A DNA stretch of 64,000 nt. Source: Actinobacteria bacterium IMCC26207. GTDB lineage: Bacteria > Actinomycetota > Acidimicrobiia > Acidimicrobiales > Microtrichaceae. The stretch covers positions 310,001 through 374,000 of the forward strand of contig LCZK01000010.1 in the NCBI GenBank assembly GCA_001025035.1, given 5' to 3'. Shown here one piece after another: positions 25,929 to 36,254 of this stretch. The translations under genes were made by a program, and so were the position numbers. How positions within the stretch are numbered: position 1 is the stretch's first letter; every line of letters starts with the position of its first letter. The notes beneath the pieces are model-generated. The model was given only the letters and a program-made list of their open reading frames with translations. It ran no database searches and was not told the DNA's origin.

Positions 25929-26488
25929 ACCCGGCCGAGCAGGAATCGGCATGCAAGCTTTTGGTCTCTGCCCCCGATTTAGGGGACGAGAACTTTGATC
26001 AAACAGTGGTTCTGCTTTTAGAACATGATGCTGAAGGTGCGCTCGGTTTGGTGCTCAATCGGCCAACCTCTAGCGAGGTCCGCGAACACCTGCCTGACTG
26101 GGCGGAGATGGCTGTTAGCCCAGCGTTGTTTTTCTTTGGAGGGCCTGTCTCGGTTGGGTCACTACTCGCCATTGGCCGACGCCAACTTGGAGCAAGCTCG
26201 CGCAACGTGCAAACCCTGATCGGGCCGCTCGTGATCGTCGACCCAGCAGCGCTCATCACAGGTGAGGTAGAAGGAATCGACGCACTCAGGCTCTTTACCG
26301 GCTACTCGGGATGGTCAGCAGGCCAGCTTGACGCAGAGCTTGCCTCGGGTGCTTGGCATGTTGTTTCACCACTGCCCGATGACGTGTTGTGTAGCGACCC
26401 AGATGCTCTGTGGCGCTCCATCATGCGCCGCCAAGGTGGAAAGCTCGCTAGCCAGGGTTTGTACCCAGAAGATTTGAGCTCTAATTAG
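25925..26488 (+). CDS. YqgE/AlgH family protein
   Basis: 187-residue DUF179 protein beginning with the family-typical LLVSAPDLGDENFDQTVVLL and the segment GALGLVLNRPT, then FFGGPVSVGSLL and LFTGYSGWSAGQLDAEL. The family is widespread and of unknown molecular role; AlgH was linked to alginate regulation in Pseudomonas. The ATG overlaps the amidohydrolase stop by 4 bases. Its stop overlaps the end of the convergent aminopeptidase gene. Confidence 0.94.
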   Translation: MNPAEQESACKLLVSAPDLGDENFDQTVVLLLEHDAEGALGLVLNRPTSSEVREHLPDWAEMAVSPALFFFGGPVSVGSLLAIGRRQLGASSRNVQTLIGPLVIVDPAALITGEVEGIDALRLFTGYSGWSAGQLDAELASGAWHVVSPLPDDVLCSDPDALWRSIMRRQGGKLASQGLYPEDLSSN

Positions 26489-27786
26489 CTGTCGGTCTGA
26501 CTTAACCAGGCAGTGAATGCAGTGATCATCAACTCAACATCCGCAACTGCCATGACCTCTCGGATGGAATGCATCGAGAGTTGTGCCATGCCAACGTCAA
26601 CGGTGGGAACGGCGAGCTGCGCAGCAGCGAGAGGCCCGATTGTTGACCCGCAGGGAAGGTCCCCGCGATGCGAATACTCCTGAACAGGTACCTGCACTGA
26701 ATGGCAGACTTCGCGGAAAATTCCAGCAGTGGCAGAGTCGGTTGCGTAGCGGCCATTCACATTGTGTTTGATGACCGGACCGCCACCTAGATGCACCCAG
26801 TGGTTGGGCTCGTGACGCTCGGCGTAGTTGGGGTGAGTTGCATGAGCCATATCGGCAGAGAGCATGAGTGACCCTGCAAGGCTGCCCAAGAATGCTGAGC
26901 GGCTCGCACCAAGAGCAGCGGCTCGCTGTTCAAGGACTTGGCTGAACCAGGTTGAGTCAGCGCCCGTGGAAGAGGTGGAACCAATCTCTTCGTGGTCATA
27001 GAGGACAATCACCGAGGGGCCGTGGCCTGCCCACTTGGCTGCTATGAGAGCCTCGACAGCACCAAAAGAACTACACAGATTGTCGAGTCTGGCACTGGCG
27101 AGCAGTTCCGCCTGACAGCCAAGGACTGCCGCAGGTTGAACATCAAAACACGCCAGATCCCATCCAAGAATCTGCTCTGGACCACAGTCCGTCTCGTTGC
27201 CAAGCCAGGCGCGGAACTCACCCTCATGAGGGTTACCCAGCGCCCAAATCGGCTGCATGTGTGTTTGCTTGTTGAGCAGCAAACCACGCTCTGAGAGTTC
27301 GCGATCAAGATGGATTGCGAGTTGTGGCACACGTACCTGTGGGCCCTCGCTGCGAAACAGGCGGTGTTCAACTGCTTCTGCGGACTGACTGGAGCGAAGC
27401 GCAACCCGGCCAGCAATTCCCAAATCCCTATCAAGCCAAGAGTTCAACAGCGCTCCGCCGTACACCTCAACTCCGAGCTGCTGGAGGCCAGCACGACCGG
27501 AGTCTGGACGTGGTCGAATACGCAGATTAGGAGAATCGGTATGTGCGCCGATCATGCGCAGGGGGCCGAGTGGGCTTGTGCCATCTACCCAGGCAATGAG
27601 TGCGCCATCGCGAACCACAAACCTGGCACCGGGTTCTTGGGGGGTCTGCTCATCGGCAGCTTCTTGTGGGTCAAAGAGGGCAAACCCAGCGTCAACTAGG
27701 CGTTGCGCAGCGTTATGTGCAGCATGAAACTGAGTGGGGGACGCATCAATAAAGCCGGCCATTTCCTCTGCTGGAGTCAGCATCAT
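26485..27786 (-). CDS. M18 family aminopeptidase
   Basis: 433-residue zinc aminopeptidase of the aspartyl-aminopeptidase type. Metal and catalytic residues are visible in GAHTDSPNLRIRP (H82, D84), LDNLCSSFGAVEAL, YDHEEIGSTSSTGADS with the catalytic and metal Glu, and the C-terminal STIGPLAA and MHSIREV motifs with the last His. It removes N-terminal acidic residues in the cytoplasm (family knowledge). The ATG at 27786 overlaps the CapA-like stop (ATGA), so the two genes are translationally coupled. It is of full family length. Confidence 0.95.
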   Translation of the reverse strand: MMLTPAEEMAGFIDASPTQFHAAHNAAQRLVDAGFALFDPQEAADEQTPQEPGARFVVRDGALIAWVDGTSPLGPLRMIGAHTDSPNLRIRPRPDSGRAGLQQLGVEVYGGALLNSWLDRDLGIAGRVALRSSQSAEAVEHRLFRSEGPQVRVPQLAIHLDRELSERGLLLNKQTHMQPIWALGNPHEGEFRAWLGNETDCGPEQILGWDLACFDVQPAAVLGCQAELLASARLDNLCSSFGAVEALIAAKWAGHGPSVIVLYDHEEIGSTSSTGADSTWFSQVLEQRAAALGASRSAFLGSLAGSLMLSADMAHATHPNYAERHEPNHWVHLGGGPVIKHNVNGRYATDSATAGIFREVCHSVQVPVQEYSHRGDLPCGSTIGPLAAAQLAVPTVDVGMAQLSMHSIREVMAVADVELMITAFTAWLSQTDS

Positions 27787-28991
27787 GTGCCCTTCTTTGT
27801 GCTCGGTGGCGATTTGGTAGCCGGCGGGTCCTCAAAGCCGGGCCCGGTGGCAGTAGGAGTCAGCCCTGCGCAGGATTGAAGTGCATCCATAGCCTGCACT
27901 CCTGCCGAAGCCGCGGCACCAGTGAGCGGCACCGGCACAAGATTTTGAATCTGGGCTGGCTTCCACTCGTAGCCATCGATGCGACGCCCGGTGGCGGTGA
28001 CGACAAGCACACCGCTGGTGTTTCCCACGGCAGAGGGTGCTTTGAAAATAAAGTTTGATAGCCCAAACGCCACAAGCTGATCGCCCTGATAACCCATGCC
28101 CTGCAGTCGGTGAGCGTGAGTGCCAACCACAATGTCTGCCCCAGCCGAAATCAGCAGGTCCACGAGTTCTTTCTGCCGTGCATTCGGGCAGGTCTCTTTT
28201 TCGGTTCCAAAGTGCAAGTAAACCGCAAGCGTGTTCACCGTCGGCCGGGCATCTCGGACAGCTTGAGCGAGTTGTTCTTGGTAGGCCTCTTCGGCGCTCG
28301 CAATGCCGGGAACCCCTGGGGCTGCCGTCCACCAGGTGACCATCGAGGATGGGTAAATGTCATTGGCCGCAATGATTCCAATTCGCTGCCCGTTAACCTC
28401 TTTGATGTACGGGGCGTAGGCCTCGGTGTCGTCTTTGCCGATTCCAATGATGGGCATCTTGCCCTCGGCCTTCACACGCATCGTGTCTGCAAAGCCCTCT
28501 TTGCCAAAGTCCATGCCGTGGTTGTTGGCCATGGTGACCACATCCACACCGGCTGCGCCAAGCGAGTCCAGCGCTTGTTCGGGAACCTGAAAGGTGAACT
28601 GCTTGTTGACTGCAGTGCCACCCGTGCCAACAGCAGTCTCGACATTGACCATTGAAATGTCTGCAGCAGACATGACTGGCGCAATTGCAGACAGCAGACC
28701 CGTGGTATTTGACACCACAGAGATGCTGAGACCCTCAAAGCTGGCATCACCAGCGAAGGCAAGCGTGACGGCCTCGCCGCTCCCGAGAGGGTCAGCCTGC
28801 TTTGCCGGCTCAGTGCTGTTGGTTGTGTCAGCGTTGGTTGTGTCAGCGTTGGTTGTGTCAGCGTTGGTATCAGCGTTCGTATCTCCAGCACCTTGTGCAG
28901 TGTTGACCTCATCTTCGGACCCGGAACACCCAAAACTGATCACCATGGCGGCTACTACGGCAAAAATCACAAGCGATCGAGTTCGAGTCAT
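27783..28991 (-). CDS. CapA-family metallophosphatase-like lipoprotein
   Basis: 402-residue protein with a lipoprotein signal (MTRTRSLVIFAVVAAMVISF, then Gly-Cys22), so it should be anchored outside the membrane. A Thr/Asn/Ala-Asp linker, partly made by a 15-bp tandem repeat, precedes a CapA/PgsA-type domain: LAFAGDASFEG, NVETAVG, VTMANNHGMDFGKEG, and GADIVVGTHAHRLQGM. These are the metal-binding motifs of the family named for poly-gamma-glutamate synthesis, though most members have unknown roles. It overlaps the aminopeptidase gene by 4 bases and is divergent from gltB. Confidence 0.92.
   Translation of the reverse strand: MTRTRSLVIFAVVAAMVISFGCSGSEDEVNTAQGAGDTNADTNADTTNADTTNADTTNSTEPAKQADPLGSGEAVTLAFAGDASFEGLSISVVSNTTGLLSAIAPVMSAADISMVNVETAVGTGGTAVNKQFTFQVPEQALDSLGAAGVDVVTMANNHGMDFGKEGFADTMRVKAEGKMPIIGIGKDDTEAYAPYIKEVNGQRIGIIAANDIYPSSMVTWWTAAPGVPGIASAEEAYQEQLAQAVRDARPTVNTLAVYLHFGTEKETCPNARQKELVDLLISAGADIVVGTHAHRLQGMGYQGDQLVAFGLSNFIFKAPSAVGNTSGVLVVTATGRRIDGYEWKPAQIQNLVPVPLTGAAASAGVQAMDALQSCAGLTPTATGPGFEDPPATKSPPSTKKGT
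28818..28874. repeat. 15-bp tandem repeat in the CapA-like linker
   Basis: Three identical units GTTGGTTGTGTCAGC (28818-28832, 28833-28847, 28848-28862) and a 12-base variant. They encode Ala-Asp-Thr-Thr-Asn repeats. Confidence 0.92.
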
Positions 28992-29066
28992 GAGGCTCTA
29001 AGAGTACCGGAGCGCTGAATCCACTTTGGGACCATTGCCATCTGCGACTAACTTTGAGTTTGTACG

Positions 29067-29100
29067 TGATCGGCTCTGAGCAGCGTTGCTCGGCCGATCA
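29067..29100. promoter_or_regulatory. Long inverted repeat in the gltB leader
   Basis: Outer arms TGATCGGC (29067-29074) and GCCGATCA (29093-29100) with inner arms GAGCA and TGCTC around a GCGT loop. It lies about 130 bases before gltB, in the 237-base gap divergent from the CapA-like gene. It could be an RNA hairpin of the gltB leader or a DNA operator; there is no U-tract. Confidence 0.65.
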
Positions 29101-29228
29101 GGTACATGCAGCAACGTCGCTGCCCTGCAGCCAAAGATGCCTGCAGCGCGTCTGTCTCAGTCGGCTCGATAGATCCGATCACCGTGGCCAGAATTTCACC
29201 TGTGTCCACATGTATCTCAGGAAGCATC

Positions 29229-32200
29229 ATGTCTCAGCATCTCCCCGGTAAAACGGGGCTTTATCAGCCCGAATTTGAACATGACGCCTGTGGCGTTTCG
29301 TTTGTGGTGGACCTATATGGCCGCAAGTCCAGCGGTCTAGTGGCTCAGGGTCTGACTTCGCTCTGCAACCTTGAACACAGAGGTGCTACCGGGGCGGAAC
29401 AGAACACGGGTGACGGTGCGGGCATCCTGATTCAGGTACCTGATGCCTTCTTGCGGGCCGTAGTTGACTTTGAGCTTCCTGCAGAGGGGGCTTACGCAGT
29501 TGGTATTGCATTTTTGCCTCAGCAGCCTGATGACTGCGATGCGGCATGCAAGGTGATTCACGAGATCTGTGAGGCCCAAGGCCTGACTGTTCTTGGGTGG
29601 CGCGATGTGCCAGTGGATCCATCCATGATTGGCACCGCCGCTTTGCAGGCAATGCCCACTTTCCGTCAGCTCTTCATTGCAGATGCTTCGGGCACCGAAA
29701 CTGGAATTGTCCTTGACCGCCGAGCGTTTCTTGCTCGCAAGCATATTGAGCACGAGATTCTTGATGCGGATGGCGACCAAGCCGTCTACTTTGCGTCGCT
29801 CTCTGCACGCACTTTGGTCTACAAGGGAATGCTCACAACGCCTCAACTTGGAGAGTTCTTCCCGGACTTGCAGGATGAGCGCATGGAGTCCGCGATTGCC
29901 TTGGTGCACTCACGATTCTCTACGAACACCTTTCCTTCTTGGCCACTCGCTCACCCGTATCGCTATGTCGCTCACAATGGCGAGATCAACACAGTGCAGG
30001 GCAACCAAAACTGGATGCGCGCCAGAGAAGCACTGCTCGGATCTGATTTGTTCCCGGGCGGTACCCAAGCGCTCGAGCAGGTGTTCCCAATCTGTACGCC
30101 CGGCGCCTCTGATACAGCACGACTAGACGAAGTACTCGAATTGTTGTGCCTCGGCGGCTACTCGCTGCCGCACGCCATGCTCATGATGATTCCCGAGGCT
30201 TGGGAAAACCATCAACATATGGACCCAGCAGTCCGCGACTTTTATCGCTTTCATGCCTGCCTGATGGAGCCCTGGGATGGCCCAGCCTCGGTCTGTTTCA
30301 CTGACGGAACCGTTGTCGGCGCGGTCCTCGACCGCAACGGCTTGCGTCCATCGCGCTACTGGGTGACTGATGATGGCCTAGTGGTCATGGCATCTGAAGT
30401 TGGAACGCTCAACATCGACCCGGCAAAGATCATCCAGAAGGGCCGGCTTCGCCCCGGTCGCATGTTCTTGATTGATACTGAACAAGGCCGGATCATTGAG
30501 GATTCAGAAATCAAACAACAACTTGCTGCCGAGCACCCCTACAAGGAGTGGCTCAAGGCTGGCATGAAGCACCTTGATGACCTTCCCGAGGTGTATCACA
30601 TCGCGGAGCTACCCAGAGATGTGCTGCGGGAGCAGCAGACCTTTGGCTACACGCACGAAGAGATCAAAATTCTGATCGAGCCCATGGTTCGCAACGGTGG
30701 CGAGGCGCTCGGATCAATGGGTACCGATACACCTATTGCTGTTCTCTCTGACCGATCCCGGTTGTTGTACGACTACTTCAAGCAACTGTTTGCGCAGGTC
30801 ACGAACCCGCCACTTGACGGGATTCGCGAAGAGCTTGTGACCTCGGCAAGTCGTGTGATCGGCCCCGAGGGCAATCTGCTCAACCCCGGCCCCGAGAGCT
30901 GTCACCTACTTGAGTTGCCGCACCCGATCATCGATAACGTCAGCCTTGATCGGATCCTTCATATCGAAGAGGCTGATCCGCGCTTCAAAGCTCACACCGT
31001 GCGCACCTTGTTCCCCGCATTCTCGGGCGGCGATGGCCTCCGGCGAGCGCTGGAGCGAATCCGTAAAGAGGTTTCCGAAGCAATCGCCGATGGTGCGAAC
31101 ATCATCATTCTTTCTGACTGGCATTCGAATGAGGACCTTGCGCCGATCCCCATGCTGCTCGCAACGGCGGCTGTGCATCATCACTTGATTCGTGAAAAGA
31201 CCCGAACTCAGGTTGGTCTCATCATTGAGACCGGCGAGGCGCGAGAGGTGCATCACTTTGCACTGCTCATTGGATACGGCGCTGCTGCAATCAACCCGTA
31301 CCTTGCCTTCGACACGATCGAACAACTGGTTCGTGAAAACCGAACCACTATTACTGACTTTGAACTCGCCCAGAAGAACTACATCAAAGCTGTAGGCAAA
31401 GGCGTGCTCAAAGTGATGTCCAAGATGGGTATCTCTACCGTTGCCTCATATACCGGTGCGCAGATTTTTGAGGCAATCGGTCTGAGCTCTGGACTCGTAG
31501 ATGAGTACTTCACGGGAACGGTCAGCCGGCTCGGTGGTATTGGGCTTGACGAAGTAGCTGAGGAAACTCGTCTTCGGCACGCCCGCGCCTACCCGCTGCG
31601 CCCAGAGGAGCAGGCTCACCGAGATTTGGAATACGGGGGTGAATACCAGTGGCGCCGAGAGGGTGAGTACCACCTGTTCAACCCCAAGACGGTCTTTAAG
31701 TTGCAACACTCAACGCGTACTGGCCAGTACAGCGTGTTCAAGGAATACACCCAGCTTGTAGATGACCAGTCACGCAACCTGGCAACCCTGCGCGGCTTGT
31801 TCCAACTCAATTCCGACCGCGCGGCAGTGCCGCTCGACGAGGTCGAGCCCGTCTCAGAAATTGTCAAGCGATTCTCGACAGGCGCAATGAGCTACGGCTC
31901 AATCTCGGCAGAGTCGCACGAGACGCTTGCTATCGCCATGAACCGCCTAGGAGCGAAGTCAAATACGGGTGAAGGTGGCGAGGATCCAGAGCGTTATCTA
32001 CCCATGCCAAATGGTGATTCCAAGCGCTCTGCAATCAAGCAGGTTGCCTCGGGGCGATTCGGGGTCACCTCCGAATACCTGACAAACGCTGATGACATTC
32101 AAATCAAAATGGCGCAGGGTGCAAAGCCCGGCGAGGGCGGCCAGCTTCCGGGGCACAAGGTGTACCCATGGATTGCAAGCACCCGATACTCAACCCCAGG

Positions 32201-33791
32201 TGTGGGGCTCATCTCACCGCCACCGCATCACGACATCTACTCCATTGAAGATCTCGCTCAACTCATCCACGACCTGAAAAATGCAAACCCATCGGCTCGC
32301 GTCCACGTGAAACTGGTGTCAGAAGTCGGTGTTGGAACTGTGGCTGCGGGCGTTGCAAAAGCCAAAGCCGATGTGGTGTTGATCTCTGGTCACGACGGAG
32401 GCACCGGTGCCAGCCCGCTCACCTCGCTCAAACACGCCGGTGCCCCATGGGAACTTGGCCTAGCCGAGACCCAGCAGACGCTGGTTCTGAACGGCCTGCG
32501 CGACCGGATCGTGGTGCAGGCAGATGGTCAGATGAAAACTGGCAGGGACGTCATGATTGCGGCGCTACTCGGAGCAGAAGAGTTTGGTTTTGCTACCGCC
32601 CCACTCGTGGTTTCTGGCTGCATCATGATGCGTGTGTGTCACCTAGACACATGCCCTGTTGGCATCGCTACCCAGAACCCAGTGTTGCGTGAGCGGTTCT
32701 CTGGCGAGCCCAAATTTGTAGAGAACTTCATGCTGTTTATTGCCGAGGAAGTGCGCGAGTTGCTCGCTGAACTCGGATTCCGCAGTCTGGAAGACGCAAT
32801 CGGCCATGCCGAAGTGATTGACGCCGCCGAGGCTGTAGGTCATTGGAAGGCGGCAGGCCTTGACCTGAGCCCGATCTTGCATGTTGTAGAACCACGCCCC
32901 GATGATCACTTGTCTTGGCATCGCAAGCAGGACCATGGTCTTGAGGCGGCACTTGACGTGACTCTGATTGAGCAGTGCGCTCCAGCGATTGAACACTCCC
33001 AGCCCGTGCATCTGCGCCTTGGGATCCGAAACGTCAATCGCACCGTTGGTACCTTGCTCGGCCATGAGGTCACCAAGAAGCACGGTGGTGCAGGCCTGCC
33101 TGCAGATACCATCGTCATCGACTTTGATGGTTCTGCAGGAAACAGCTTCGGAGCATTCTTGCCCCACGGAATCACCCTTCGTCTGCACGGTGATGCAAAC
33201 GACTATGTAGGCAAGGGTTTGTCGGGCGGTCGAATTATCGTGCGGCCACCAGAGGGTAGCCACGCTGATTTGGTTGCAGCCGAGAACATTATCGCCGGCA
33301 ATGTCATCTTGTATGGAGCCACTCGCGGCGAGCTGTTCTTGAACGGCAAAGTTGGCGAACGGTTCTGCGTGCGTAACTCCGGAGCCACTGCAGTTGTCGA
33401 GGGCGTCGGGGATCATGCATGTGAGTACATGACGGGCGGGCGCGTCGTGGTGTTGGGTTCCACCGGCCGAAACTTCGGTGCCGGTATGTCTGGCGGCATT
33501 GCCTATGTCTATGACCACGACGGCCAGTTCGCGACCAGGGTCAACTATGAGATGGTTGCCTTTGAGGCGCTTGACTCAAGCGATATCGAGTTCCTCAAGA
33601 GCAGCATTGAGCGTCATCAGTCCGAGACAGGGTCCGCTCGTGCGGGAGAGATGCTTCAGGATTGGGACAACGTGCTGGGCTCATTCAAGAAGGTCATGCC
33701 AAAGGATTACAAGCGAGTGCTAGAGGCCATCAAGCGGGCCGAGGCTGAAGGACGAAATGTTGACGAAGCAGTCATGGAGGCGAGTCAGTAA
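29229..33791 (+). CDS. gltB: Glutamate synthase large (alpha) subunit
   Basis: 1520-residue large subunit of NADPH-glutamate synthase, which transfers the amide of glutamine to 2-oxoglutarate. The N-terminal amidotransferase nucleophile is C21 in EHDACGVSF. The FMN barrel and the [3Fe-4S] cysteines in [20 protein letters not shown] (32.6 kb) are present, followed by the glutamate-synthase beta-helix ([20 protein letters not shown]). The ATG at 29229 has AGGAAG four bases upstream; a longer frame from 29106 crosses the leader and is rejected. Residues before C21 may be removed as a propeptide. gltD follows directly (TAATG). Confidence 0.97.
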   Translation: MSQHLPGKTGLYQPEFEHDACGVSFVVDLYGRKSSGLVAQGLTSLCNLEHRGATGAEQNTGDGAGILIQVPDAFLRAVVDFELPAEGAYAVGIAFLPQQPDDCDAACKVIHEICEAQGLTVLGWRDVPVDPSMIGTAALQAMPTFRQLFIADASGTETGIVLDRRAFLARKHIEHEILDADGDQAVYFASLSARTLVYKGMLTTPQLGEFFPDLQDERMESAIALVHSRFSTNTFPSWPLAHPYRYVAHNGEINTVQGNQNWMRAREALLGSDLFPGGTQALEQVFPICTPGASDTARLDEVLELLCLGGYSLPHAMLMMIPEAWENHQHMDPAVRDFYRFHACLMEPWDGPASVCFTDGTVVGAVLDRNGLRPSRYWVTDDGLVVMASEVGTLNIDPAKIIQKGRLRPGRMFLIDTEQGRIIEDSEIKQQLAAEHPYKEWLKAGMKHLDDLPEVYHIAELPRDVLREQQTFGYTHEEIKILIEPMVRNGGEALGSMGTDTPIAVLSDRSRLLYDYFKQLFAQVTNPPLDGIREELVTSASRVIGPEGNLLNPGPESCHLLELPHPIIDNVSLDRILHIEEADPRFKAHTVRTLFPAFSGGDGLRRALERIRKEVSEAIADGANIIILSDWHSNEDLAPIPMLLATAAVHHHLIREKTRTQVGLIIETGEAREVHHFALLIGYGAAAINPYLAFDTIEQLVRENRTTITDFELAQKNYIKAVGKGVLKVMSKMGISTVASYTGAQIFEAIGLSSGLVDEYFTGTVSRLGGIGLDEVAEETRLRHARAYPLRPEEQAHRDLEYGGEYQWRREGEYHLFNPKTVFKLQHSTRTGQYSVFKEYTQLVDDQSRNLATLRGLFQLNSDRAAVPLDEVEPVSEIVKRFSTGAMSYGSISAESHETLAIAMNRLGAKSNTGEGGEDPERYLPMPNGDSKRSAIKQVASGRFGVTSEYLTNADDIQIKMAQGAKPGEGGQLPGHKVYPWIASTRYSTPGVGLISPPPHHDIYSIEDLAQLIHDLKNANPSARVHVKLVSEVGVGTVAAGVAKAKADVVLISGHDGGTGASPLTSLKHAGAPWELGLAETQQTLVLNGLRDRIVVQADGQMKTGRDVMIAALLGAEEFGFATAPLVVSGCIMMRVCHLDTCPVGIATQNPVLRERFSGEPKFVENFMLFIAEEVRELLAELGFRSLEDAIGHAEVIDAAEAVGHWKAAGLDLSPILHVVEPRPDDHLSWHRKQDHGLEAALDVTLIEQCAPAIEHSQPVHLRLGIRNVNRTVGTLLGHEVTKKHGGAGLPADTIVIDFDGSAGNSFGAFLPHGITLRLHGDANDYVGKGLSGGRIIVRPPEGSHADLVAAENIIAGNVILYGATRGELFLNGKVGERFCVRNSGATAVVEGVGDHACEYMTGGRVVVLGSTGRNFGAGMSGGIAYVYDHDGQFATRVNYEMVAFEALDSSDIEFLKSSIERHQSETGSARAGEMLQDWDNVLGSFKKVMPKDYKRVLEAIKRAEAEGRNVDEAVMEASQ

Positions 33792-35260
33792 TGGGTGACG
33801 TAAAAGGCTTTCTAAAGCATGATCGCGAACTTCCAACTCGCCGGGCGGTTCCGGTACGACTGTTGGACTGGAAAGAGGTCTACGAGGAGTTCCCAGAGGA
33901 TCACCTGAAAGACCAGGCCAGCCGCTGTATGGATTGTGGTATTCCGTTCTGCAATAACGGCTGTCCGCTCGGAAACATCATTCCCGATTGGAATGACCTG
34001 GTCTACAAAGATCGCTGGCATGAAGCCATCGAGCGCCTGCACGCAACGAACAACTTTCCTGAGTTCACGGGCAGGCTTTGTCCGGCACCCTGCGAGTCCG
34101 CTTGTGTGTTGGGAATCAATTCTGACCCGGTGACGATCAAGCAGGTTGAAGTCTCAATCATTGATCACGCATGGGAACAAGGATGGGTACACGCCGTCCG
34201 TCCGGCGCGACTGACTGACAAGAAAGTAGCCGTGATCGGGTCAGGCCCAGCGGGCCTGGCCGTAGCCCAACAACTCACAAGGGCTGGGCATTCCGTCATT
34301 GTCTTTGAGCGCGCTGATCGAATCGGCGGACTGCTTCGCTATGGCATACCCGAGTTCAAGATGGAGAAGCGGGTTCTTGATCGTCGCCTGGCGCAGATGC
34401 GAGCAGAAGGAACCGAGTTCCGCGTCAATATCGATGTCGGAGTCGACGTCACCGTGGCGGAACTGCAAGAAGATTTTGATGCAGTGGTGATTGCCACTGG
34501 GGCCACCCTTGCCCGAGACCTTCCCATTCCCGGCCGGGAATTACAGGGAATCCATCAGGCAATGGAAATTCTGCCGATGGCCAATCGTGCCCAAGAGGGT
34601 GACTGGGCTGTCGATGAGGTTGAGATCTCTGCCGCTGGCCGGCATGTGGTCATCATTGGAGGTGGAGACACCGGCGCTGACTGCTTGGGCACTTCGCATC
34701 GTCAAGGTGCCGAGGCGGTCTACCAGTTCGAGATCATGCCGCAGCCTCCAGAGGCTCGACCCGGTGAAAACCCGTGGCCAACCTGGCCATTCATCTATCG
34801 CACCTCCTCGGCTCACGAAGAGGGCGGGGATCGCGTCTTTGCAGTGAACACCATTGAGTTCCTTGGCGATGACGAGGGCCGCGTGCGGGCGTTGCGCTAT
34901 GCGCAGGTTGAGCAAGTTGTGACCGATGGCCGCATGAGCTTTGAGCCAGTTGAAGGTTCAGAGGTAGAACTCAAAGCCGATTTAGTTCTGCTGGCGATGG
35001 GCTTTACTGGGCCAGAAACGAACGGACTGCTCGATCAGTTTGAAGTTGCGCTTGACCCTCGCGGCAACGTGCAACGAGATGATGACTGGGCGAGTTCGGT
35101 TCCGGGCGTTTTTGTGTGCGGAGATGCCGGTCGTGGGCAGAGTCTGATTGTGTGGGCAATTGCCGAAGGGCGATCCTGTGCTGCCTCAGTAGACGAGTTC
35201 TTGATGGGCGAGACGTCACTCCCAGCACCTATTGCTCCCTCTGAGCGCCCTCTCGTGTGA
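33791..35260 (+). CDS. gltD: Glutamate synthase small (beta) subunit
   Basis: 489-residue subunit that takes electrons from NADPH through FAD and two [4Fe-4S] clusters to the large subunit. Cysteines C46, C49, C54, C58 (CMDCGIPFCNNGCPLGN) and C97, C101, C105 are visible. The FAD site is VIGSGPAGLAVAQQ and the NADPH site VIIGGGDTGADCLG, with a late GDAGRGQSLIVWAI FAD motif. The ATG shares one base with the gltB stop, and its TGA overlaps the next gene's GTG, so the operon extends into a glycosyltransferase gene. If the upstream GarA-like protein works as in mycobacteria, this enzyme may be one of its targets (inference). Confidence 0.97.
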   Translation: MGDVKGFLKHDRELPTRRAVPVRLLDWKEVYEEFPEDHLKDQASRCMDCGIPFCNNGCPLGNIIPDWNDLVYKDRWHEAIERLHATNNFPEFTGRLCPAPCESACVLGINSDPVTIKQVEVSIIDHAWEQGWVHAVRPARLTDKKVAVIGSGPAGLAVAQQLTRAGHSVIVFERADRIGGLLRYGIPEFKMEKRVLDRRLAQMRAEGTEFRVNIDVGVDVTVAELQEDFDAVVIATGATLARDLPIPGRELQGIHQAMEILPMANRAQEGDWAVDEVEISAAGRHVVIIGGGDTGADCLGTSHRQGAEAVYQFEIMPQPPEARPGENPWPTWPFIYRTSSAHEEGGDRVFAVNTIEFLGDDEGRVRALRYAQVEQVVTDGRMSFEPVEGSEVELKADLVLLAMGFTGPETNGLLDQFEVALDPRGNVQRDDDWASSVPGVFVCGDAGRGQSLIVWAIAEGRSCAASVDEFLMGETSLPAPIAPSERPLV

Positions 35261-36222
35261 CCTTGTCGACTTCACCGGCGCCGTTGCGTGTGGTGCTTGT
35301 CCACTGGAATCAAGTTGAGGCATGTATTGAGACAATCGACCGGTTCCTGAACCGTGAGGTGCCTGTTCGAATCACGGTGGTAGATAACGGGTCTCGGCCC
35401 GAAGCGCTCGAAGATTTACGCCGCGCAGTTCAGGACAGGCAGTCACAAGTAGGCCTGATCGAAGTCGGTGCGAACGCCGGATTCGGTCCTGGTGCAAACG
35501 TTGGCCTGCGCGAGTTTCTTGCTGACCCAGAGGATGGCGAATGGGTTGTGCTTGCACCCCATGACGTCGACCCCTTCCCCGGCTGTCTAGCGGCCATGCT
35601 TGTAGAGGCCCAGGCTCAACCAATGGCTGGGCTGATGTGTGCCGATGTGGGCGATGGCATGATCCCAGTTATTGACCCTTACTTTGGCGGCATGGTGGTA
35701 CCTGCAACTCAGGCACCGCCAGCTGGGGCTGCTCCTGCTGGGGCTGCTCATTGGGAGGATGCTGCGTTTCCTCATGGCACGTTGATGATGTTGCGCAGAG
35801 ATTGCTTGGCCGAAATTGGGCTGTTTGATGAGCGCTTCTTCTCGTATTGCGAAGAAGCTGATTTAGCGGTGCGGGCACGGGCAGCAGGCTGGAGTATTGG
35901 CCTGATCCGCGGGGCCCGGGTGCAGAACATTCACATTGGTTCAGGCTTGGCCGTGGTGGATTATCTGCAAACCCGAAACACGCTGCTGCTCGTGCAAGAG
36001 ATGAGTGGCAATTACCACGCGTTTATTCGTGCTTGGTTCACCATTGTGCAGACTTTGCGAGGCATTCAGAAACCGTCAACACGTCCCATCATCTTTGATG
36101 CACGGGCGCGAGTTATGGGTCTTCGAGACTTTGTGTTGCGCCGCTTCGGTCCGCCCCCGTCCAGCATTGCGTCGCCTCCGAGTCAGTTTGATCCAAGCAT
36201 GCACGGGGCGAGGAACAACTGA
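35257..36222 (+). CDS. Family 2 glycosyltransferase (rhamnosyl-type)
   Basis: 321-residue GT2 enzyme: VVLVHWNQVEACIETIDRFL, VDNGS, NAGFGPGANVGLREFL and APHDVDPFPG are the donor-binding parts; the later FPHGTLMMLRRDCLAEIGLFDERFFSYCEEADLAVRARAAGW shows the catalytic-acid E-E-A-D segment of rhamnosyl/GlfT-like enzymes. The GTG at 35257 overlaps the gltD stop (GTGA), an unexpected link between nitrogen assimilation and envelope sugar genes. A 15-bp duplication encodes a Pro-Ala-Gly-Ala-Ala repeat. Donor and acceptor are unknown. A hairpin with weak terminator character follows. Confidence 0.9.
   Translation: MTLSTSPAPLRVVLVHWNQVEACIETIDRFLNREVPVRITVVDNGSRPEALEDLRRAVQDRQSQVGLIEVGANAGFGPGANVGLREFLADPEDGEWVVLAPHDVDPFPGCLAAMLVEAQAQPMAGLMCADVGDGMIPVIDPYFGGMVVPATQAPPAGAAPAGAAHWEDAAFPHGTLMMLRRDCLAEIGLFDERFFSYCEEADLAVRARAAGWSIGLIRGARVQNIHIGSGLAVVDYLQTRNTLLLVQEMSGNYHAFIRAWFTIVQTLRGIQKPSTRPIIFDARARVMGLRDFVLRRFGPPPSSIASPPSQFDPSMHGARNN
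35722..35751. repeat. 15-bp tandem duplication in the GT2 gene
   Basis: GCTGGGGCTGCTCCT at 35722-35736 is repeated as GCTGGGGCTGCTCAT at 35737-35751, in frame. Confidence 0.85.
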
Positions 36223-36254
36223 AGCGCAGGCTGACTTCTACCAGCCTTCGGCTT
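36222..36254. terminator. Possible bidirectional terminator hairpin
   Basis: Between convergent genes, AGGCTG (36228-36233) pairs with CAGCCT (36242-36247), extended by AAGC (36222-36225) and GCTT (36251-36254). A U-tract is lacking, so function is uncertain. Confidence 0.4.

Noticed and set aside
28818..28874. Possible CRISPR-like array
   Set aside because: Units are 15 bp, contiguous and without spacers, and lie within a coding linker.
29048..29230. Minus-strand 60-codon frame across the gltB leader and start
   Set aside because: It overlaps the gltB ribosome site, has no recognisable domain and no ribosome site; more likely chance.
32643..33518. Long minus-strand frame inside gltB
   Set aside because: Antisense to the conserved glutamate synthase C-terminal region; no family features.
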